DNA of 64,000 nt, from NCBI GenBank assembly GCA_963728295.1, contig CAVSKB010000012.1, positions 137,964-201,963 on the forward strand. The letters are read 5' to 3'. Shown one piece after another: positions 9,601-18,089 of the stretch; the stretch's first letter is position 1, and every line of letters starts with the position of its first letter. A program made the translations under genes and the position numbers. The notes beneath the pieces are model-generated. The model saw only the letters and a program-made list of their open reading frames with translations. It was not told the DNA's origin and searched no databases. The DNA is from DATJKD01 sp963728295. GTDB taxonomy: Bacteria; Pseudomonadota; Gammaproteobacteria; Steroidobacterales; Steroidobacteraceae.

Positions 9601-10518
9601 GCCCATGGCCGCGCGCTCGAATATGCCCGGCAGGCCGCCGCGCCTGAGGACATCGCGCGCGCGCTCGGCGGGCTGGGCGACGCGCAATACCAGCGCGGCC
9701 GCATGCACACGGCGCACGCGGAGTTCAGCCGCTGCGTGTCGCTCTGCGAGGAGCACGGCCTTGCGGGCCTGCGGCTGAGCTACCTGCCCATGGTGGCCAC
9801 GACGGAAGCCTATCGCGGAAACTTCGAGTCCGCGCTCGAGATCAGCGGGCGGGGCGAAGCGGCGGCCGCTCAGGCCGGCGACCTGCGCACGCAGCTCCTT
9901 TCGCAGTCGTTGCGCGCAATGGTCGAGATCTATCGCGCGAACTACCGGCAGGCGCTCGGCTCTAGCGAGCGCGGCGTTTCCCTCGCACGCCAGATCGGCG
10001 CGCGCCGCTTCGAGGCGGAAGCCCTGGCCTTGCGCGGGCTCGCCGCACGCGGCCTCGGCGATCATGCGTTCGCGCAGGAGTCCCTCGCCGGCAGCGTCGC
10101 GATCACGCGCGAGGCCGCGCGGACCTACTGTGGCCCCTGGGCGCTCGCGTCGCTCGCTCTCGCTACCGACGATCCGGGCCGAAGCCGCGCACTGCTCGAT
10201 GAGGGCGAGCACTGGCTCGCGGACGGGTGCGTGAGCCACAACTATCTCGAGTTCTATCGGCATGCCATAGAGGTAAGCCTGCGATCTGGCGACTGGGGCC
10301 GCGCGGAGCGTTACGCGGACGCGCTGGAGGCCTACACGCGCGACGAACGACTGCCATGGGCCGATCTGGTCATCGGCGCCGGGCGGCTGCTCGCCCGCAC
10401 CGGTTGCGCGGCGCCGGGTGCGGAGGCGCGCAAGGACCAGGATGCGCTGCTGGCCGAGGCGCGCCGGATGCAATTCAACGAGATCGCCACGCTTATCGCG
10501 GGCGGGACGCGCCCGTGA
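6655..10518 (+). CDS. Large SARP-type regulator: BTAD, degenerate cyclase, AAA ATPase and TPR domains
   Basis: 1,287 residues from a GTG start. Residues 1-95 resemble the winged-helix DNA-binding part of SARP regulators (LLGGLRVRTG...SRKAQALLGCLAL), and 96-245 are the BTAD helical domain. Residues about 280-430 resemble a class III nucleotide cyclase/AAA-regulator sensor domain, but the catalytic region reads PTGGETLAAFG instead of the usual GDG-F. A P-loop ATPase follows, with Walker A GDPGIGKSS near residue 491 and Walker B LLVVVEDIHWAD near 617. The rest is a TPR-like helical repeat region. It is probably an ATP-dependent, signal-responsive transcription activator. Its stop overlaps the GTG start of homospermidine synthase (GTGA), so the two are translationally coupled. 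Confidence 0.8.
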   Translation: MAELHIELLGGLRVRTGAGRELRVVSRKAQALLGCLALQPGVPHSRDMLAGLLWEDSDPELARASLRQALASLRRSLPESCATALRGDAGTVMLDADLASSDVEQFRTLIRNGSPGALARAVERHAGVLLDGFEARSPAFDQWLMERRGELRRLLIAAAGRMAAQCTAGGDDAGAIAALERLVGIEPSNERAQRDLMEALARQGRYTDALRQYRACREALRRDLDVAPESATEALHRELTRRRRAVAADDASIDVGVETPAAVDTTPPGGPVARSEGRDRGAETTLREAVILVARIGDVGDAADDPEAVRSALTAAHMRVSSAVERHGGLVDRPTGGETLAAFGLGAVAGNEVDHAIRAAIELAADDESGPEGCPWLALGVAQGQVLPASGASPFPLSGRPVAEARELARAAAAREVAAASDVASQVSARYSVTALAGDVPAGAHRVIALPATEAHPPGRFFTGRRAELAMLLTLVERVSATGRGRAVILRGDPGIGKSSLIEALAAAARARDALVYAVQVLDFGQAVSERPGPALAACLLGVTPDAVDGVRDAAVDRAVAEGTLAAADAMLARDLVSVLPAEGAASPLSTMDAATRERGRARVLLRLIEAASQRAPLLVVVEDIHWADATELAQLADLAAAVATLPVLLTLSTRVDGDPTGPGWRARARGCPVTTLDLAPLADDEARDLAARYGGLPATILEECLEKAAGHPLFLDQLLRTAQSGQTTLPGSVRGLVLARLGRLSPDLQRGLHAAAVLGSRFSLGALRHVLADPGYDTGGLEQAGLVAADGDERRFSHSLIRDAVYESLLRSTRRELHRRSAAWFETREPGLEADHLAAAEDPAAPAAYLRAATEEQRASRLDRALAHAQRSRELARAAPDLCAAFATIGGIFLTRGRTDDAIAAFRESVDLAASTGERARGWLGLAASLRIVDRYEEALLSLGHAEQAAAAETDPRLMAQLWTLRGNLHFPRGELDACLRAHGRALEYARQAAAPEDIARALGGLGDAQYQRGRMHTAHAEFSRCVSLCEEHGLAGLRLSYLPMVATTEAYRGNFESALEISGRGEAAAAQAGDLRTQLLSQSLRAMVEIYRANYRQALGSSERGVSLARQIGARRFEAEALALRGLAARGLGDHAFAQESLAGSVAITREAARTYCGPWALASLALATDDPGRSRALLDEGEHWLADGCVSHNYLEFYRHAIEVSLRSGDWGRAERYADALEAYTRDERLPWADLVIGAGRLLARTGCAAPGAEARKDQDALLAEARRMQFNEIATLIAGGTRP

Positions 10519-11936
10519 CGGCGCCGATCGAGTTCGCAGGACGCGTCGTCATGGTCGGCTGCGGCAGCATCGGCCAGGCGATCCTGCCGCTGCTTCGGCG
10601 GCACCTGGCACTCGCGGCAGGCAGCCTGATCGTGCTCGCCGCCGACGAGGTCGGTCGGGGGATCGCACAGCAGCACGGCGCGAAGTTCATCTATGCGCAC
10701 CTGAAGCCGCGCAGTTTCCGCAGGATCCTGGCGCGCCACCTGCGGCGCGGCGACCTGCTCCTCAACCTGTCGGTCGACGTGTCGAGCCTCGACCTGCTCA
10801 CTTACGCTTCGGAGCGGGGAGCGCTCTACGTCGACACCTCGATCGAGCCCTGGCCAGGCGTGTTCGACAATCCGATGCTGGATCTGCGGCAGCGGAGCAA
10901 TTTCACGACTCGGCGCCGGGCGATGCAGCTCGCCGCAGAGCTGGGACGCAACTCGCCGACGGCCGTGGTCGATCACGGTGCCAACCCGGGGCTCGTGTCG
11001 CATTTCGTCAAACGCGCGCTGCTCGAGCTCGATCGTACGCTGCGCCGCGGCGCGGCCCGGCCGGCCAGTCGCGAGGATTGGGCCACACTCGCTCGCGACC
11101 TCGACGTGACCCTGATCCAGATATCGGAGCGCGACACTCAGGTGAGCGATCGGCCAAAGCGCCCCGGCGAGTTCGTCAACACCTGGTCGATCGACGGCTT
11201 CATGGACGAAGCCATGCAGCCCTCGGAGATCTCGTTTGGCACCGCGGAGAAGCACCGTCCCAGGGGAACGCGAGTCCACCAGCGCGACTCGGGGACGCTG
11301 TTCATGAACCGGCCAGGGGCCGCGACGTTCGCACGGAGCTGGACGCCGGCGGGCGGCGGGTTCCAGGGACTCATGATGTCGCACGACGAGGTTTTCTCGA
11401 TCGGAGACCTGCTGTCGCTGCGCAACAGCGGGCGCCTGACTTACCGGCCCACGGTAATGTTCGTCTACCATCCCTGCGACGACGCGATGTTGTCGGTGCT
11501 CGAGCTGGAAGGCCGAGGCTGGCAGCCGCAGCAGCGGCAACGCCGGCTGGGCGCCGACATCGTGACGGGAATGGACGAGCTCGGCGTGCTGCTCGCCGGT
11601 CATTCACGCAACGCCTACTGGTACGGGTCGCAGCTCGCGATCGAGGAGGCGCGTCGGCACGTGCCTTACGCCAACGCGACGAGCGTGCCGGTTGCCGCCG
11701 GTGCGCTGGCCGCCGTCGTCTGGGCGATCCGTAATCCCGAGCGCGGCATCGTCGAGCCCGACGAGCTCGATTTCGAGGAGTGTCTGTCGATCGCCACTCC
11801 CTATCTCGGCCGCCTGGTTGGGGAATTCACGTCGTGGACACCGCTGCAAGGCCGCGGCGAGCTGTTCGAGGAACATCTCGACGTCGATCAGCCGTGGCAA
11901 CTCCGCAACGTCCGTAGCCGCCAGTGGCGAAGCTGA
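10515..11936 (+). CDS. hss: Homospermidine synthase
   Basis: 473 residues beginning at the GTG that overlaps the regulator's stop codon. The N-terminus carries an NAD-binding Rossmann loop (MVGCGSIGQAILP), and the body matches bacterial homospermidine synthase throughout (for example DTSIEPWPGVF, VDHGANPGLVSHF, NTWSIDGFMDE). The enzyme condenses two putrescines, or putrescine with spermidine, into homospermidine in an NAD-dependent cytosolic reaction. Length is as expected for the family. Coupling to the SARP-type protein suggests polyamine synthesis is that protein's local output, but this is inferred from position only. Confidence 0.92.
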   Translation: MTAPIEFAGRVVMVGCGSIGQAILPLLRRHLALAAGSLIVLAADEVGRGIAQQHGAKFIYAHLKPRSFRRILARHLRRGDLLLNLSVDVSSLDLLTYASERGALYVDTSIEPWPGVFDNPMLDLRQRSNFTTRRRAMQLAAELGRNSPTAVVDHGANPGLVSHFVKRALLELDRTLRRGAARPASREDWATLARDLDVTLIQISERDTQVSDRPKRPGEFVNTWSIDGFMDEAMQPSEISFGTAEKHRPRGTRVHQRDSGTLFMNRPGAATFARSWTPAGGGFQGLMMSHDEVFSIGDLLSLRNSGRLTYRPTVMFVYHPCDDAMLSVLELEGRGWQPQQRQRRLGADIVTGMDELGVLLAGHSRNAYWYGSQLAIEEARRHVPYANATSVPVAAGALAAVVWAIRNPERGIVEPDELDFEECLSIATPYLGRLVGEFTSWTPLQGRGELFEEHLDVDQPWQLRNVRSRQWRS

Positions 11937-11944
11937 GGGAAACC

Positions 11945-12553
11945 ATGACCGACCACGCAGCGCTACCGTGCTCGGATGCCAGCGAGCGCAACAAGGGGCC
12001 GATCCTCGCGATCCTGAAGGACGTTCTCACGGCGCGCGGTCTCGTGCTCGAGTTGGGCGCGGGCACCGGTCAGCACGCGGTGTATTTCGCGCGACATCTC
12101 CCGCACCTTGCATGGCAGCCGACGGAGCGTCGCGAATGGCTTGACGGGCTCCGCGAGCGTGCGCGACTCGAGGGCACACCGAATCTGCGGCCGCCGATCG
12201 AGCTTGACGTAAACCTGGCGGCCTGGCCGGTCGGCGCGGCCGACGCGGTATACAGCGCGAACACGCTGCACATCATGGCCTGGCACGAGGTAGAGGCATT
12301 CTTCCGCGGCGTCGGCCGGGTCCTCGCGCCTCGTGGTCAACTCGCCGTTTACGGGCCGTTCCGGTTCGACGGGGATTACACGTCCGCGAGCAACGCCGAG
12401 TTCGACGCGTACCTCCGGCGGCGCGACCCTGCGAGCGGGATCCGCGACTTCGAGGCGGTCGATGCGCTGGCGGGAGCCGAGGGCTTGGCGCTTGCGGTCA
12501 ATCACGCGATGCCCGCCAATAACCAGCTCCTCGTCTGGCAGAGATTGCCTTGA
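11945..12553 (+). CDS. DUF938 class I SAM-dependent methyltransferase
   Basis: 202 residues. The start ATG at 11945 is preceded by GAGGGA and begins 9 bases after the hss stop, so it is in the same transcript. The sequence has the DUF938 signature: SDASERNKGPIL at the N-terminus, SAM loop LELGAGTGQHAVYFA near residue 36, and NTLHIMAWHEVEAFF in the middle. The family is a predicted methyltransferase with unknown substrate. It is intact and ends normally. Confidence 0.85.
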   Translation: MTDHAALPCSDASERNKGPILAILKDVLTARGLVLELGAGTGQHAVYFARHLPHLAWQPTERREWLDGLRERARLEGTPNLRPPIELDVNLAAWPVGAADAVYSANTLHIMAWHEVEAFFRGVGRVLAPRGQLAVYGPFRFDGDYTSASNAEFDAYLRRRDPASGIRDFEAVDALAGAEGLALAVNHAMPANNQLLVWQRLP

Positions 12554-12599
12554 GAAATCGGCTGCCAGCGAATATCCGCCCGTGCTGTAGGATCAACGA

Positions 12600-13286
12600 A
12601 TGATCGACCTCTACACCGCCGCAACGCCCAACGGCCACAAGATCTCGATCGCGCTCGAGGAACTGGGGCTGCCGTACATCGTCCACCACCTGGACCTGGG
12701 TCGCCTCGATCAGAAGACGCCCGAGTTTCTCCGGATCAACCCGAACGGACGCGTTCCGGCCATCGTCGACCGCGACGAGGATGACTTCGCCGTGTTCGAG
12801 TCCGGCGCCATCCTCATCTATCTCGCCGAGAAGACCGGCCGGTTGATGCCGCGCGATACCAGGGGCCGCTCGCTCGTGATCCAGTGGCTGATGTTCCAGA
12901 TGGCAGGGATCGGGCCGATGATGGGGCAGGCGAACGTCTTCTATCGCTACTTTCCAGAGAGGCTGCAGTCAGCGATCGATCGCTATCACGGCGAAGTGCG
13001 GCGCCTCTTCGGCGTGCTCGATGGACGTCTTGCAGAGCACGAGTACCTGGCAGGCGACTATTCGATCGCCGACATCGCCAACTGGGCCTGGGTACGCGGG
13101 CATGATTGGTCGGGTGTGTCCATCGACCCTTTCCCCCACCTGTCGCGCTGGGTGGTGCAGCTCGCGGCGCGCCCGGCCTGCATACGCGGCGTCGATATTC
13201 CGCCGCGCACCGCGCGGATCGAGGACCCGAAGGACGCCGAACAGCTCATCGAGGCGGCGCGGCGGATCCTGGAGACCGGACACTAG
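12600..13286 (+). CDS. Glutathione S-transferase, YfcG/Ure2p-like
   Basis: 228 residues. The N-terminal thioredoxin-like half has the YfcG-type TAATPNGHKISIALEEL opening, the cis-proline segment GRVPAIVD and glutathione-binding ESGAILIYLAE. The helical C-terminal half includes WLMFQMAGIGPMMGQ, typical of the nu class, whose members often act as disulfide-bond reductases rather than transferases. No signal peptide. It lies just upstream of a flavin monooxygenase and a hydrolase, a setting compatible with aromatic compound breakdown, but GSTs of this class also occur alone. Confidence 0.85.
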   Translation: MIDLYTAATPNGHKISIALEELGLPYIVHHLDLGRLDQKTPEFLRINPNGRVPAIVDRDEDDFAVFESGAILIYLAEKTGRLMPRDTRGRSLVIQWLMFQMAGIGPMMGQANVFYRYFPERLQSAIDRYHGEVRRLFGVLDGRLAEHEYLAGDYSIADIANWAWVRGHDWSGVSIDPFPHLSRWVVQLAARPACIRGVDIPPRTARIEDPKDAEQLIEAARRILETGH

Positions 13287-13316
13287 ACGGCCTGGACCTG
13301 CAGGCGACGTACGCAG

Positions 13317-14513
13317 TTGATCGCGACACACAGGGCGGCGCAAGTGATCGTGGTCGGCGCCGGGCCGGTGGGCTTCATCACGGCCTACGGTCTTGCACGC
13401 AAGGGCATCGAAGTGCGACTGCTCGAAGCGGAGGCGGTGATCGCCAGCTCGCCGCGCGCGGCGATCTACTTTCCGACGACGCTCGAAATCCTCGACCAAT
13501 TGGGTCTGCTCGAGGAGGCACAAGCGATCGGCTACGCGAGCACCCGCTTCGCCATGCGCTATCCGGCAACCGGCGAGGTAATCGAGGCAGACGTCACGAC
13601 CAGCGTGCCGCCCGGAAGCCCCTACGCACGCAATCTGCATTTCGGTCAGCACGTGCTCGCCGACCTGGTGATGCGCCACCTCCTCGAGCTGCCAAACGCG
13701 CAGCTCCTGTGGCGGCACAAGGTCCACTCGCTCGAGCAGGACAGCTCGGGCGTGAGCCTCGGCGTGGCGACACCGGAGGGGCGCGTTACATTGCGCAGCG
13801 ACTGGGTGGTCGGCACCGACGGTTCGCACAGCACCGTCCGGCAGCTCCTGGAGCTGCCCTTCGAAGGCCACACCTGGCCGGATCGCTTCGTCGCAACCAA
13901 CCTGGATTACGACTTCGAGTCCCACGGCTACAGTCCGGCCAATATGATCTCCGATCCCGACGAATGGGGGGTAATCGCGCGGCTGGGTCGAGAGAACCTC
14001 TGGCGCGTGACCTTCGGTGAGGACGCGGGCCTCGCCGAAGAGCAGGTGTATGAGCGCATCCCGCAGCACTACGCGCGGTTGCTGCCGGCGCCTGGCCCTT
14101 ACCGCATAGTGGCCGCCGCACCCTATCGCGTGCACGAGCGCTGCGCGCCGCGCTTTCGCGTGGGCCGCGTGCTGCTCGCGGGCGATGCCGCTCACGTCTG
14201 CAATCCGTGCGGCGGCATGGGCCTGACTAGCGGCATCGTCGATGCGGACGCGGTCGTTAAGGTCCTCGATGCGGTCATCCACGGCAGGGCGGGGCAAGCG
14301 GTGCTCGACTTCTATGCCGAGGAGCGGCGGCGCGTCTTCCGCGAGGCCGTCTCCCCGATCGCGACCAGCTTCAAGCGCCAGCTCAGCGAGAAGGACGCGG
14401 GACAGCGCGCGCGTGACCGCATCAGATTCCGCCAGGACGCCGAGAACCCCGATACATCCCCCACGGCCTCAAAGCTGAGCACGCTCCTGCTCGGCCGGCC
14501 GATGCCGGTCTAG
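13317..14513 (+). CDS. FAD-dependent monooxygenase, PheA/TfdB-like
   Basis: 398 residues from a TTG start. FAD-binding features of the aromatic hydroxylase family are present: VIVVGAGPVGF at residues 10-20, the DG motif in GTDGSHSTVRQ near 165, and LLAGDAAHVCNPCGGMGL near 283. Members use NAD(P)H to hydroxylate phenols and related rings; the substrate is not predictable. At about 400 residues it lacks the extra C-terminal thioredoxin-like domain of phenol hydroxylases and is closer to the shorter members. A hydrolase gene begins 8 bases after its stop, so the pair is probably co-transcribed. Confidence 0.85.
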   Translation: MIATHRAAQVIVVGAGPVGFITAYGLARKGIEVRLLEAEAVIASSPRAAIYFPTTLEILDQLGLLEEAQAIGYASTRFAMRYPATGEVIEADVTTSVPPGSPYARNLHFGQHVLADLVMRHLLELPNAQLLWRHKVHSLEQDSSGVSLGVATPEGRVTLRSDWVVGTDGSHSTVRQLLELPFEGHTWPDRFVATNLDYDFESHGYSPANMISDPDEWGVIARLGRENLWRVTFGEDAGLAEEQVYERIPQHYARLLPAPGPYRIVAAAPYRVHERCAPRFRVGRVLLAGDAAHVCNPCGGMGLTSGIVDADAVVKVLDAVIHGRAGQAVLDFYAEERRRVFREAVSPIATSFKRQLSEKDAGQRARDRIRFRQDAENPDTSPTASKLSTLLLGRPMPV

Positions 14514-14521
14514 GCGTAACC

Positions 14522-15325
14522 ATGACCGACGCGTCGCGTCCTTACAGCACTGCGGGTTTCCGGCGCGACGAGTACACCGTCGACGGTATCGTGAGCGTCG
14601 TCTACAGCGCCGGACATGGGCCGCCGGTGGTGTATCTCCACGGCGGCGGCAGCTATCACGGCTTCGAGTGGACGCGCGACTGGCTGGATCGTTTCCGCGT
14701 GATCCTCCCCTATCATCCCGGCTACGGCGAATCCGCGGACGACCCCGATGCGTCCTCCGTCGACGATCTTGTCGTGCACTACGTGCGGCTGTTCGAGCTG
14801 CTCGGTTTGCAGCGCCTGAAGCTGGTCGGCGCATCGCTGGGCGGATGGCTCGCGGCGCAGTTCGCGCTCACGCAGCCGGGCCGCATCGAGCGCCTCGTCG
14901 TTGTCGCACCCGCCGGGTTGCTGGCCCCTGCGTATCCCTATCTGGACTTCGCTGCCGTGCCGCCGGCCGACCTGCCCCACCAGCTCGTGTCCGATCCGGC
15001 GTTCATCGCGCCCTTCTGGCCGGCGCAGCCGGACGCGCGCCTGGCTGCGCTGCTCGCGCGCGAAGCGGCTGCGACAGGACGCATCCTGCGGGATCTGCCC
15101 GCGGCCGACCGCAAGCTGAGGCGCCGGCTACCCCGACTGAACGTGCCAACGCTCGTTCTCTGGGGCGAGCGCGACCGCGTCCTGCCCGCCGGCCTGGCCG
15201 GCGAATGGGCGAGTCTGCTCCCCGATGGTCGCGTGGAGATCATCGCGGACGGCGGACATCTGCTGCTGGACGAGTTCCCCGCGGCGCGCGCGGTCGCCGC
15301 GCGCTTCCTCGACAGCCGCGGCTGA
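14522..15325 (+). CDS. Alpha/beta-fold hydrolase
   Basis: 267 residues. Oxyanion-hole segment YLHGGGSYH near residue 40, nucleophile elbow GASLGGW near 103, catalytic acid in GERDRV near 215 and histidine in GGHLLLDE near 245 form a complete triad. The overall form resembles C-C bond hydrolases of meta-cleavage pathways (for example MhpC/BphD) as well as simple esterases. Following a ring-hydroxylating monooxygenase, a role in aromatic ring breakdown is plausible, but no ring-cleavage dioxygenase is present in the window. Cytosolic. Confidence 0.85.
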   Translation: MTDASRPYSTAGFRRDEYTVDGIVSVVYSAGHGPPVVYLHGGGSYHGFEWTRDWLDRFRVILPYHPGYGESADDPDASSVDDLVVHYVRLFELLGLQRLKLVGASLGGWLAAQFALTQPGRIERLVVVAPAGLLAPAYPYLDFAAVPPADLPHQLVSDPAFIAPFWPAQPDARLAALLAREAAATGRILRDLPAADRKLRRRLPRLNVPTLVLWGERDRVLPAGLAGEWASLLPDGRVEIIADGGHLLLDEFPAARAVAARFLDSRG

Positions 15326-15342
15326 GACCGAATGTCTGCGAT

Positions 15343-15852
15343 TCAGCGGACCGCTTTCGCGAAGTTGCCGAACTGCAGACCGATCACCTGGTCAACGCCA
15401 GCGATGAAGCCATCGAGCTTGTGCGAAGCGTCACCGCTCAGCCGATAGGTGACGACCGCCTCGGTTCCAGCATCCTTGCCTGTGAGAGTCACCGTCAGGA
15501 CGCCAGTGACGGCCATCTCCTGCAGCGGTCCGAGTGACCCACGCAGCCGAAGCAGTTCGCCGGGCTTCGCCATCACGACTCGCGCGTGCTCGGCGCTGTT
15601 GCCCTCCCACCGCTCGCAGAAACAACCACCCGCTTCGGGCTCGAGGCTCAAGTTGCCGGGGACGCCCGACCAGGTGTGATCGGCGGGCCACCAGCGCTCG
15701 GGATGCACCAGTGTCTGCCAGGCCACCGCCGGGGGCGCGGCGATCTGGAAGCGGTGCTCGATGACCGCGCCTTCGGGCGCGTTTGTTTGACTCCGGCATG
15801 CAGCTGTCGCAGAGAACAACAGCGCCAGTACGGCGCCTATCGGACGATGCAT
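15343..15852 (-). CDS. SRPBCC-fold protein with N-terminal export signal
   Basis: 169 residues. The N-terminus (MHRPIGAVLALLFSATAACRS) is a signal sequence ending in a cysteine and may be a lipoprotein signal, although the lipobox is not ideal. The remainder (IEHRFQIAAPPAVAWQTLVHPERWW) is an SRPBCC/START-like domain related to the AHSA1 polyketide-cyclase group, which forms a hydrophobic cavity. Envelope location is unusual for this mostly cytosolic fold. Gene ends converge with the hydrolase on the other strand. Confidence 0.7.
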   Translation of the reverse strand: MHRPIGAVLALLFSATAACRSQTNAPEGAVIEHRFQIAAPPAVAWQTLVHPERWWPADHTWSGVPGNLSLEPEAGGCFCERWEGNSAEHARVVMAKPGELLRLRGSLGPLQEMAVTGVLTVTLTGKDAGTEAVVTYRLSGDASHKLDGFIAGVDQVIGLQFGNFAKAVR

Positions 15853-15891
15853 GTGGCAAACTCCCCTGCGAGGCCCCTGCAGGAAATGGCT

Positions 15892-15945
15892 AAAAAATCG
15901 GCCCGGAGCCGATTATTCCCGATTAATCGGCTCCGAGCCGAATTT
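15892..15945. repeat. Double palindromic repeat between pbpC and the SRPBCC gene
   Basis: Two units in tandem: AATCGGCCCGGAGCCGATT (about 15,896-15,914) and AATCGGCTCCGAGCCGAATT (about 15,924-15,943). Each is a near-perfect stem of 7-8 bp. They are AT-richer at their edges than anything nearby. The same units occur inside two genes of this genome. The position after two minus-strand genes would also allow a role in mRNA 3'-end stability. Confidence 0.65.
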
Positions 15946-15977
15946 CAGTTGCCGACCGCCGCGGACGTGCCGGCAAC

Positions 15978-18089
15978 TCAGAGCCCTCGAACGGTAAACA
16001 CCGCGGAATCGCGCACCCGTCCGTCGGCCGTGCGCAGTTCCACGCGATGATCGCCCGGGACGGGTCGCCAGCGCCGCGGGCGGTCCGCTGATCCAACGCG
16101 GCGTCCATCGAGGTACAGCGCGAGCGTGGCATCGGCACCGCGTCCCTCGAGGATCACGACCTGGTTCGCCGGCGGGATGTCGGGATCGAGCGCAATGGTC
16201 GTCCCGTTCGCCGGGCTCGCAATGCGCGCAGTCGCCGGCCCCCTGGCCAGGACCTCGACGCGCGTGAGCTCCGTCCCGGTGAGAAACCAACCGCGTCGCG
16301 CGGGCTCGACGGCGGGGACGAATTCGATCGATTCGGCAACGACGCCCCGGGGCGGATGCGGTGGGCGCGACGGTTGATCCTCGTGCAGCCACTGCATGAT
16401 CTCGGCCCAGGCGGGCGCGGCGCCCGTCACGCCGGAGACGTCGAGCATCGAGTCGCCCTCGAAGTTGCCGACCCAGACTGCAACGGTGTATCGGTCCGAG
16501 TAGCCGATGCACCAGTTGTCACGCATGTCCTTGCTCGTCCCGGTCTTGACCGCCGCCCAGCCACGCGTCCCGAGCGGGCTGGCAAGCCCGAAGGTCGATG
16601 CGCGCGCCGCAGGGTCGCTGAGCACGTCCGAGACCAGGAACGCCACCGCTTCGGGCATCACCCGCCGTGGCGTCTCCCTGCGCGCGCGCGCTGGCACGAG
16701 CTGAAGCGGTGACCACAGCCCCCCGTTTGCGAGAACGCGATACGCGTTCGCCTGCTGCAGGAGATTGACTTCGGCGGAACCGAGCGCGAGCGAGTAGCCG
16801 TAATGCTCGCCATCGCGATTGAGGTCGTCGTAACCCAGCCGGTCGAGACGATCGCGGAAGTTCTCGACGCCGACCAGGATCAGCGTCCGCACCGCGGGTA
16901 TGTTTAGCGAACCAGCGAGCGCGGTGCGCGCGCTCACCGCGCCGAGGTAGCGGCGGTCGTAGTTCTGCGGAATGTAGAGACCGGTGGTCGTTTCCAGGTT
17001 GATGGGCGAGTCCTCGATCAGCGACGCCGGCGTCAGGTATCGTCGCTCGAAGGCGAGTCCATACAGGAACGGCTTCAGAGTCGATCCCGCCTGGCGCAAA
17101 GCCCGCACGCCGTCGACGGCGGATGCAGAGGAGTGCCGCCCGGCCGAGCCGACATACGCGAGCACCTCACCGGTGTCGTTGTCGACCACGAGCGCCGCGC
17201 CGTCGCGCACGTTGCGCTCATCGAGGCTCCCGAGTTGCCGCGCCAGCACGTCGTGTACGCGGCGCTGGATCGGCGCCGAGAGCGTGGTCAGGACACGTTC
17301 GCCCGGCTCGCGCAGGAGCTGACGCGCAATTTGCGGCGCAAGCGACGGCGCCGGCAGCAGCGACTGCGGCCGCGCGAGCGTCTCGCGGGCGAGCTTTGCG
17401 AGCTCGCCGCAGCCGATCTCCGCACCCCGCCGCACGGCGAGGGTGCAGGCGCGGGTCGCCGCGCGCGCAGGCTCCGCATTCGGCGCGGCGATCAGGCTTG
17501 CGAGCAGCCAGGACTCCGCGCCGGTGAGCCCGGAAGGCGCCTTGCCATAGATCGACCAGGACGCGGCGGCGATGCCCTGCAGCTCGCCGCGCGCGCTGAC
17601 GCGGTTGAGATACGCCTCGAGTATCTGCGCCTTGGTCCAGGTGCGCTCGATGCGCCAGGCGGCCTGCATCTGCGCCCACTTGGCTGCAAGGCCGCGGCGG
17701 CCACCTGCGTGCAGGTCCTCCTGCTCGATCAGCCCTGCGAGCTGCATGGTGATCGTGCTTGCGCCGCGGCGCCCGTTGCCGCGCAGCATCTGCCATGCCG
17801 CGGCGGCGAGTGCGCGCCCGTCGACGCCGCCATGCTGGTAGAACCGCTGGTCCTCGATGCTGATGACCGCCGCCCGCAGCGCCGGCGAGATTTCCTCCAG
17901 TGTCATCCACTGGCCGCGAAGGCTGTCGAAGTCGAGCCGGTCGGCTTCGAGGATGATGCCGTCGCGATCGAGCACCCAGCCATAAGAGGAGCGCCATTCG
18001 GCGCGCACGCCGTCGAACGCCGGCGTGACCTGCGAGGCCTGGACGGTCGACGCGAGCAACACCAAGCCGACTGCGAGCGCTCTTGTCAT
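15978..18089 (-). CDS. pbpC: Penicillin-binding protein 1C
   Basis: 703 residues. After a signal-anchor (ALAVGLVLLASTVQA) comes a glycosyltransferase GT51 domain with catalytic glutamate in EDQRFYQHGGVDG near residue 80 and STITMQLA near 115. The transpeptidase domain has SxxK as AGSTLKPF near 335, SxN as SLN near 395 and KTGTS near 516. A PBP1C-type C-terminal domain follows. It polymerises and cross-links peptidoglycan in the periplasm. The start ATG overlaps the stop of the alpha-2-macroglobulin gene (ATGA), the same gene pair seen in E. coli and many proteobacteria. Confidence 0.93.
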   Translation of the reverse strand: MTRALAVGLVLLASTVQASQVTPAFDGVRAEWRSSYGWVLDRDGIILEADRLDFDSLRGQWMTLEEISPALRAAVISIEDQRFYQHGGVDGRALAAAAWQMLRGNGRRGASTITMQLAGLIEQEDLHAGGRRGLAAKWAQMQAAWRIERTWTKAQILEAYLNRVSARGELQGIAAASWSIYGKAPSGLTGAESWLLASLIAAPNAEPARAATRACTLAVRRGAEIGCGELAKLARETLARPQSLLPAPSLAPQIARQLLREPGERVLTTLSAPIQRRVHDVLARQLGSLDERNVRDGAALVVDNDTGEVLAYVGSAGRHSSASAVDGVRALRQAGSTLKPFLYGLAFERRYLTPASLIEDSPINLETTTGLYIPQNYDRRYLGAVSARTALAGSLNIPAVRTLILVGVENFRDRLDRLGYDDLNRDGEHYGYSLALGSAEVNLLQQANAYRVLANGGLWSPLQLVPARARRETPRRVMPEAVAFLVSDVLSDPAARASTFGLASPLGTRGWAAVKTGTSKDMRDNWCIGYSDRYTVAVWVGNFEGDSMLDVSGVTGAAPAWAEIMQWLHEDQPSRPPHPPRGVVAESIEFVPAVEPARRGWFLTGTELTRVEVLARGPATARIASPANGTTIALDPDIPPANQVVILEGRGADATLALYLDGRRVGSADRPRRWRPVPGDHRVELRTADGRVRDSAVFTVRGL

